A DNA stretch of 64,000 nucleotides from assembly GCF_013373865.1 (NCBI RefSeq), contig NC_050472.1, forward strand, positions 15,078,360-15,142,359, given 5' to 3'. Position numbers and translations under genes: made by a program. Source of the DNA: Monomorium pharaonis. Lineage: Eukaryota; Arthropoda; Insecta; Hymenoptera; Formicidae. Shown piece after piece: positions 57,773-64,000 of this stretch (within the stretch, counting starts at the first letter, position 1; each line of letters begins with the position of its first letter). The notes beneath the pieces were generated by a model. That model made no database searches. It was given only the letters and a program-made list of their open reading frames with translations, and was not told the DNA's origin.

Positions 57773-58417
57773 TAAAATTTCAGCGTGATCGAAGGTTTCA
57801 TCTTTTTGAAAGTTTATCCTAAAATAATTTTAAAGTTTATTGAATATTTTGATATGAGCATAATTATTATTCCACAAACCGATGAGATTTTATATATTTT
57901 AATTCTATAATTACAAGTTATACATAATACAAGTTATACTATAGCTAAAGTAACTTAAAATATAAAATACCCTAAAGTGATCAATATATATATATAAAGT
58001 ACCCGAAATAATCACTATATATTTATTCGTACGTATATCCATTATTACGCATTATATATTGAGTACATATAAAATACGTAAATCAACAGTTAATTACGCA
58101 TCGAAAGCAACTGTCACCTTAATCGGAAAAAAAGGTCCTCAAAATAACTGATCTGTATATAACGAACTAAAACATCCACTTTTACAAATAATTATTTGTA
58201 CAAATATTTTTACAAATATTTGTACAAATAAATATTTTAATACAAATTTTACTACAAAAACTTGGCGCCGCTAAACCGAATAATTTGCTTTAATACAAAA
58301 TCGCTTTCTTACAATGTAACTTACATAATAAAATAATAATTACTTAAAATTACATTTTTTTACAAATTTAGAAATCGCAATTGCATTATATATGCGTAAC
58401 GTTACACACGTACGCAT
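57773..58417. other. No feature recognised
   Basis: A+T-rich sequence with short 'acaaata(t)ttt' repeats at 58180-58230 and nothing coding. Confidence 0.4.
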
Positions 58418-59020
58418 GAGAGATAGATAGATAGATAACTTTATTATGCCCAAGCTAAGGCTAAAGGACAAAAGAGTTTTAGTATATAGTATCATTTTAA
58501 TAATTAAGAACATTAAAACATTAAGGCAGCCAAGATAAATCGAAATGCATATGTACAATGTACAAACAAGACAATAACATTCAATATAACTTAAAATAGT
58601 ACGTAAAGAATAAGGAAAGAGCAGAACATAATCATTCAATTTACACAAACCAATGCCAAAGTGCTCGACCAATGCAGAGTAATAGAATACATTAAATAAT
58701 TATTTATATATAACTATTTGGTTTATAGCTTAAGAATAGCGCATTAAGAATGAGCAAGAAGCAGTAAATTATCAATTCATATAATGCAGAGTAAGAGACC
58801 ACTAGATTATAATGAATTGGTATAACGCATTAGAACAGTAAGCAAAGAATAAGCAAGAAGCAAGACAAAATCATTTCTGTGAATAACTAAAATAACGCAA
58901 AAATAAATGTCTAATACAGATGAAAACGCATTGGTTGTTACAATTTTGTGAAAATATATACAAGATACATGTTTACAATAGCATACTCTGCCGCTGAACT
59001 TATGAAAATACATTATAGTT

Positions 59021-61390
59021 TTAAACCACTTCGGTTTCAAATAAAAGAGAGCGAAGTAAACGCTTGAAGATTTTAAGGGAGGAAGCCGAAGTGATGTCAC
59101 GCGGCAGAGAGTGCCAGAATCGAATTGCAGAGAGATGAAAACTGTTCATATATGTAGTTGTTCTAATGGATGACATTTGAAAGACATGTAATGGTGTGGA
59201 AGAACGCTCGGATCGTCTCAGATCAGGGTTACATGGTATAAAAGAGTCATGCAAATAAGATGGAGAAGACATGTAAAGGATACGGTACGTCAGGCAAGCA
59301 AGAAAATGAAGTCTTTTATTTCTTACAGAGAGCCATCCAAGTCGGCGTCTATAAGAGGTCACATGTTCGTCTTGTCTAAGATTAAAGACAAACCTGATAC
59401 AAGTCTCTGCAATTTAACATTAAGATCACAACTTAAATCATGGTACACCAGGCAGCAATAGTTGAGATAAGACAAAATCAGAGTAGTGACAAGCTTAGTA
59501 CGTAATTCTGTAGAAAGAGAGCCCTTACTAAACTTTAATCTATGCAATGCAAAATGAACCTTCCGCGAGATATGCAACACATGCTTCTTCCAGGAGAGAG
59601 TAGACACAAAAACAACGCCAAGACTTCACTAACAAAAGGAAGAAGTGTGGAATTTACTAAGATAGATGGAGGCTTCTCTAGATCAATGCTGTTTACATAA
59701 ATATGGCTGCCAAAAATGATCACTTTTGATTTGGAAGGATTGAGTTTAAGAGAGTTAGCACTGGCGAAGTTGAAGATAGCATTCGCATCCACAGAGGCCA
59801 ACTCCAAGCCATGGAGAATATTCGACGGTGGACAGGTCAAATAAATCATCAGCGAAAAGAATATGATGAGCATGAGACAAGGCATCACTTATATCATTAA
59901 TATAGAGAGAGAACAGGACAGGGCCAAAAACCGAACCTTACGGAACACCAGACGATGTGTACAACCAGTCTGAGCAGTTACCAGCATCATCTACGACAGA
60001 TTGAGATCGGCCGGTTAGATATGAGAACATCCACGACAGAACATCATTTGAAAAGCCTATCTTTTTAAGTTTGATAAGGAGATGAAGATGAGGAACAGTG
60101 TCAAAAGCTTTGCTGAAATCAAAGAGGATCATGATAGTTATAAGTCTATTGTCTATCCCCTTCTTAATATCATCACAGACACGTAAAAGCGCAGACTGAG
60201 TGATATAGTGTGGTCGGTACGCTGATTGTCTTGGATCAAGAAGATTGTGCTCATCAAGGTAGTCTGCGATCTGTGAGGCAACAATCTTTTCAAGCACTTT
60301 TGAAAGTTCGGGAAGATTGGCTATTGGTCGAGTATCTGCTGGAGATGAAGGAATTCGAGTTTTTGAAAGAGGATGGATATACGCGCGCTTCCATTAAGAC
60401 GGAAATACTGAGGTTTCAAGAGAACAGTTAAATAGTGAAGTAAGCCAGGATGAGACCAAGAGCCAAGTGACTCGTAAGATGTAAAGCGGAATACCATCAG
60501 AGCTAGACGCATAGGAGTGCAAAGGTTTCACAGCAATTAACTTTAAGATAGTGCCAGATGATATAAGAGAGAATACGAATTCAGGGCGGTTTGATGAAGG
60601 AGTGATCAAGGTAATGGCAGACCAGAAGTCCGAGAGTAAGCATGGAGACTGAGTATTGGAAATGGAGGCATAGTATGAGTTGAGTTGATTAGGAGTAAAA
60701 TAGTGTAGAGGAGAGGGTAGAGAAGACTTTACTAAACCCAGCCGAGCAAGTTCTCTCCACAGTTTAGCAGGTTCAGTAATATTAATTAGAGTTGAATTGA
60801 AACTCACTTTTAATTCGTTTAATGTCAGCATTTAACTGATTACAAAAATGTCTATAAGTAGCATAGCCGAGTAGACTATTAGCTCGCCGTGCCTGCTTAT
60901 ACAGCTTATTTCTGGTACGAAGCTGAGTCTTAAGTTCATCAGATAGCCATCGCACAGAAGGCTTTCTTATTTCGAATACACGGATGGGAGCAAACGTATC
61001 AAGTGCCATTGTAAGAGTGTTAGTCAGCAATGCACAAAGGCTGTCAACCTTAGTGTTCTCTGAAGGAGAATCGAACGCGACTGTAACCTCATCTGACATG
61101 GAACTTAGATAATCAAGGATCCTAGAGCTGTCTATACCTCTGCAACAGCGCCGCGAAATGAGACGTTTTAGTTCTAAGTTCATATCAAGATAAAATATAA
61201 TTCAATGAGGTCATGACCGGCAATAAAAGGGCACGAAGATTTAGCAAAATAAAAAACCCTATTTACATCGTTTACGATAAACACGTTAAGCCATGAGTCT
61301 GAAGAGGCTGTGTGATGGGTGGCTGCAGAGTCAATAATATTAAGAGAGAGACTAGACATAAGCTCACACAAATGATTGGCTTCAAAGTTT
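59021..61390 (-). pseudogene. LINE-3 ORF2: endonuclease end, linker and reverse transcriptase
   Basis: Reverse transcriptase for target-primed insertion. Reading right to left: the end of the endonuclease with 'FIAGHDLIE' (about 61200), a linker with 'KPSVRWLSDELKTQLRTRNKLYKQAR' (60890-60970), then the RT: 'DEHNLLDPRQSAYRPH' (60215-60255), 'ILFDFSKAFDTVPH' (motif A Asp, about 60120), 'YLTGRSQSVVDDAG' (60000), 'GPVLFSLYIND' (59890-59925), 'FADD' catalytic pair (about 59840), 'LKLNPSKSKVIIFGS' (59710-59750), and the end-of-RT block 'LVTTLILSYLNYCCLV' (59440-59500). A C-terminal tail with 'IRFWHSLP' ends at 59021. Frameshifts near 59890, 59600, 59360, 60300 and 60390 make it inactive. Confidence 0.88.
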
Positions 61391-61504
61391 CCTGGTGGAA
61401 AAATTTCTCATATTTTTTTAGAAATTTTTTCAGAATTTTTCATCTCTTCTATTTCTGAAAAATTCTAAAAAATTTTGAAAAATTTAAAAAAAATATTAAA
61501 AATT

Positions 61505-62010
61505 GTTCAAATTTTTTCAGAAATGACTGAATGAGAATTCTCAGAATATTTCAACATCTTTATATATGACAATTTCTGAGAAATATAACAAATTTTTCAA
61601 ATTTTTTCAGAAATGACTAAATGAGAATTCTTAAAATATTTCAATATTTTTATGTATGACAATTTCTGAAAAATATAAAAAATTTTTCAAATTTTTTCAG
61701 AAATTATTGAATGAGAATTTTCAAAATATTTCAGTATTCTGTGGAAAAAAATTTCTGAATAATACTAAGAATTTTTTAGATTTTTTTAGAAATGATCGAA
61801 TGAGAATTTTCAGATTATTTCAATCTCTGTATATATGAAAATTTCTGAGAAATTAAAAAAATTTTTCCGATTTTTTCAAAAATAATTAGATGAGAATTCT
61901 TATAATTTGTAATATTTCTACAAATGAAAATTTCTGAATAATAATAAGATTTTTTTCAGAAATAACCGAACAAGAAATCTCAGAATATTTCAAAATCTGT
62001 GTATAAAAAT
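61505..62010. repeat. About 90-bp tandem repeat
   Basis: 'caaattttttcagaaatgactgaatgagaattctcagaatatttca' and similar phrases start near 61507, 61598 and 61687, and continue in degenerate form to about 62010. Five to six units. Confidence 0.75.
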
Positions 62011-62023
62011 TTTTGAGAAATAT

Positions 62024-62228
62024 CCTGGGTAGCAAAGATAAGTCATTTTGACGTCAAATTTTGGTCATATTGGTATGAATGATCCTATGATCAAAATGCA
62101 ATCATAACATTTAAATGACGGCATATTGACGTTATTTAATGACGTCTTTATGACGTAATATTTTGGTCCTATTTCTCGCCGTCATTCCGTGACGTTATTA
62201 TGACGTATTAATTCGATCCTACTTCTCG
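62024..62228. repeat. Half copy of a CCCAGGTAGCAAG-type element
   Basis: Begins 'cctgggtagcaaagataagtcattttgacg', followed by degenerate ATGACGTC repeats. No inverted partner nearby. Confidence 0.6.
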
Positions 62229-62384
62229 GTTAGCAAATATATTAATTTGAATTTTATGCGTTTATTTTTTATTAATTTGTATGAACATAATCCAACATAT
62301 AAACATATAAACAAACATAAAAAAACTATTAATTCTAAAGACTATATATTAATCATCATCAATCTCTATAATATTTAGAATTAT

Positions 62385-62770
62385 CCTAGACAGCACACAA
62401 TATTTATGATAAATATTTATAAATATTTTTAAATATTTATTTTAAAAAAATGTTATATAAATATTTTATACATATTTTATATATAGTACATAAAGAAAAA
62501 AATCTGTATTCAACATATTATTAAAATATAGACTAAACATTTTATACAATATTTATGGTAAATAAAAAATAAAGATTTGTACAAGTAATATTTTGTAAAT
62601 ATTTATAAATATTTCATAAACATTTTTATAATATTTATGATACATCTTTATGATCTGATAAATCTAAGACCACAAAAATATTTATAAAATATTTGAATAA
62701 ATATTTATAAAATATTCAAATAAATATTATAAATATTTTGTAAATGTTGTATAAATATTGTGTGCTGTCT
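62385..62770. mobile_element. AT-rich MITE with CCTAGACAGCAC ends, copy 3
   Basis: Left CCTAGACAGCACACAATATT, right AATATTGTGTGCTGTCTAAG; interior of inverted 'aatatttataaat' segments, close to 12110-12480. Confidence 0.85.
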
Positions 62771-62929
62771 AAGATATAATTTAACTTTATCAAAAGAACA
62801 TAACAAAAACACATTTTTATAAGTTATTCTACATGTTATTTTGCATATGTAAAAATCAGTAAAAAAACTGTAGATTTATATTTATTTATAAATATTATTT
62901 AACTATACGTTTCATGTTTCTGACATTTG

Positions 62930-63170
62930 TTAGGCTGATCTATAACAAATATGTATTCATGAGCATCAAGTGTTCATGGGTCATCGCAAAGTGATAGGTT
63001 GCGTATGATCTTCGAAGTCAAGCAACATCGACGGCGGTTCATAGTTGGATGGGTGATCGCAGAAGTTAAGCAATGCCAGATTTGACTATGGTGTAGTGGG
63101 GATAATGATGCTTGTTGAGAAACAACGTAAATTTATATATTTTTTTTTATTATAATTATGTTATAATGTA
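62930..63170 (+). repeat. 5S-rRNA-derived repeat, copy 2
   Basis: 63002-63060 matches the central 5S rRNA control region: 'gaagtcaagcaacatcg' and 'agttggatgggtgatcgc'. Immediately after, 'gaagttaagcaatgcc' (63062-63077) repeats the box A region, as if two 5S pieces were fused. Ends 'acaacgtaaatttatatatttttttttattataatt'. Inverted relative to copy 1 at 52330-52610, with matching sequence on both outer sides. Confidence 0.75.
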
Positions 63171-63322
63171 TCATCATGATACATGAAATGTATCAATTCT
63201 CAGAATTTTTTTAGAAATATTTAGAAATATTCAAAAATTCTTTGAATTAATCAGAATTTTTCATTTTTCATCTAAGTTTTTCTGAGAAACGTTCCAATTC
63301 TTATAAAAAATCAGAAAAATTA

Positions 63323-63866
63323 TCAGAAATTCTGAGAAAAATCTAAAAAATTCTGAAAAATTTTTCTACCAGGGTTGGTAGTTAAAAGGTTACAGTTAAA
63401 ATCTCCCCTAATTATAATATGCTTGTAAAGATGTGAAACGCTCATTAAAGAATCAGTAAAATCGTGCAGAAGGAATCCCTTGAGTCTCTTGTAGACAGAG
63501 GCAAACAGTACAGTTTTATTGCCCAACAATCGATTTCAATAATCAGGTATTCAGGGGCGTTAAAATAAGCACTGCTTGAAGAAGCTAAGACTTTGGCTAT
63601 GAGTGAGTTACGTATATAACAGGCCACACCCCCACCCATATGGCTAACACGGTCATGACGAATGAGGAAGTAGCCATCAATCGCAACAAGATCATCATGG
63701 ATGTCGTCATTGAGCCATGTCTCTGCAACTGAGATAATATAATAGAAGTTTGTTTGGAAATGAATTCTGAGGAAATCAATATGTCCACGAAGAGAGTTAG
63801 CGTTGAATTGAGCCACCTGTAGCTGATTACTCGGTGGGTCAGACAGCAAGAAGTCGGGCGAACTAG
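63323..63866 (-). pseudogene. LINE-3 ORF2 N-terminal endonuclease part
   Basis: Right to left: 'QFNANSLRGHIDFLR' (catalytic Asn region), 'SVAETWL' (Glu), 'GYFLIRHDR', 'GGGVACYIRNSL', then after a frameshift 'LFASVYKR' and 'IIIRGDFNCNLL' (Asp/Asn pair). It is cut off by the nested insertion at 63372. The frame opens with a GTG at 63870-63868 that overlaps the ORF1 stop. Confidence 0.8.
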
Positions 63867-64000
63867 TCACTCTAGTTTGGAGAGATCAGATTTAAAATTG
63901 ATATAAATGATGGATTCGCCGTCAGAACGTTTGACTTTGCTTCGCACCCAGACAAATTTGTAGGACCTTTCTTTAGCCAATCGCTTTGTCAGTTGCAATA
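63867..64000 (-). pseudogene. LINE-3 ORF1 C-terminal end (partial)
   Basis: About 44 codons reading into the window from beyond 64000 and ending at TGA (63869-63867). Contains 'SYKFVWVRSKVKRSDGES', the form of the C-terminal domain of ORF1 proteins of this LINE group ('FVWVRxGKIFVRK'). The stop overlaps the start of ORF2 as GTGA. Confidence 0.65.

Larger units (their letters stand above)
61387..63372. mobile_element. Insertion in LINE-3 with CCTGGTRGAAAAATTT ends
   Basis: Left CCTGGTGGAAAAATTTC, right the reverse complement of CCTGGTAGAAAAATTTT. Both sub-terminal parts are made of 'tttttcagaaatt' type repeats. It splits the endonuclease just after 'GDFNCNLL'. It holds a tandem array, a half CCCAGGTAGCA element, an AT-rich MITE and the 5S-derived repeat. 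No clean duplication seen. Confidence 0.65.
58418..64000 (-). mobile_element. LINE-3 (window name): minus-strand APE-type LINE, nearly full, running out of window
   Basis: The 3' end has TATC tail repeats (58422-58438). A 3' UTR of about 600 bp precedes ORF2 (59021-63866) and the last part of ORF1 (63867-64000). ORF2 is split by a nested insertion (about 61387-63372). Gene order and motifs are those of I/Jockey-group LINEs, the same group as LINE-1, but the tail differs (TATC rather than TCAA). Confidence 0.85.

Noticed and set aside
63062..63077. A complete 5S rRNA gene
   Set aside because: Only the central control region is recognisable; the 5' and 3' strands that form helix I are absent and box A is partly duplicated.

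Overview
This is a eukaryotic window, almost certainly from an insect. Hymenoptera, and an ant in particular, is a guess from the mobile-element set rather than something proven. It is about 65% A+T, has introns with GT..AG borders, and is mostly transposable-element (TE) sequence. The only host gene I can recognise is the middle of malonyl-CoA decarboxylase (MLYCD/Mcd) on the + strand. It has five exons (12584-12724, 12941-13093, 17414-17567, 44407-44546, 47499-47634) that join in phase into about 241 residues. Its 5' and 3' exons were not found, and the third intron is about 27 kb because TEs have filled it.

1-10.5 kb is a nest of env-carrying Ty3/gypsy-type (errantivirus-like) remnants. 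In order: a decayed env with a 3' LTR (492-3894), a decayed integrase (4316-6970) broken by an R2-like LINE fragment and a foldback element, a second env (about 7040-9506) broken by a solo LTR with a 4-bp duplication, and a different 3' LTR (9597-10542) that holds a second foldback element.

10.8-17.4 kb holds small MITEs, MLYCD exons 1-3, and a piggyBac-like element (13336-17114) with a DD41D Tc1/mariner element nested inside it (14272-16779). 17.6-44.4 kb is intron 3: a mariner (19469-20744), a giant palindromic element (20922-26434) with nested insertions, a TTAA-flanked element (26719-31030) containing the only assembly gap and a second type of foldback element, three LINE remnants (31.2-38.3 kb), several TTAA- or TA-flanked MITEs, a Tc1 transposase scrap and a MITE that ends just before exon 4.

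44.5-64 kb holds exon 5, nested MITEs with TIRs of the form CCCAG-R-Y-AGC, two copies of a 5S-rRNA-derived repeat, a perfect 140-bp-arm palindrome, and two minus-strand LINEs, one of which (58418-64000) runs out of the window.

The most striking theme is architectural. At least two unrelated foldback families have long inverted repeats built of short tandem repeats (15-17 bp and 28 bp). Several superficially different MITE families share the terminal core CCCAGRYAGC. No complete, intact protein-coding TE was seen.
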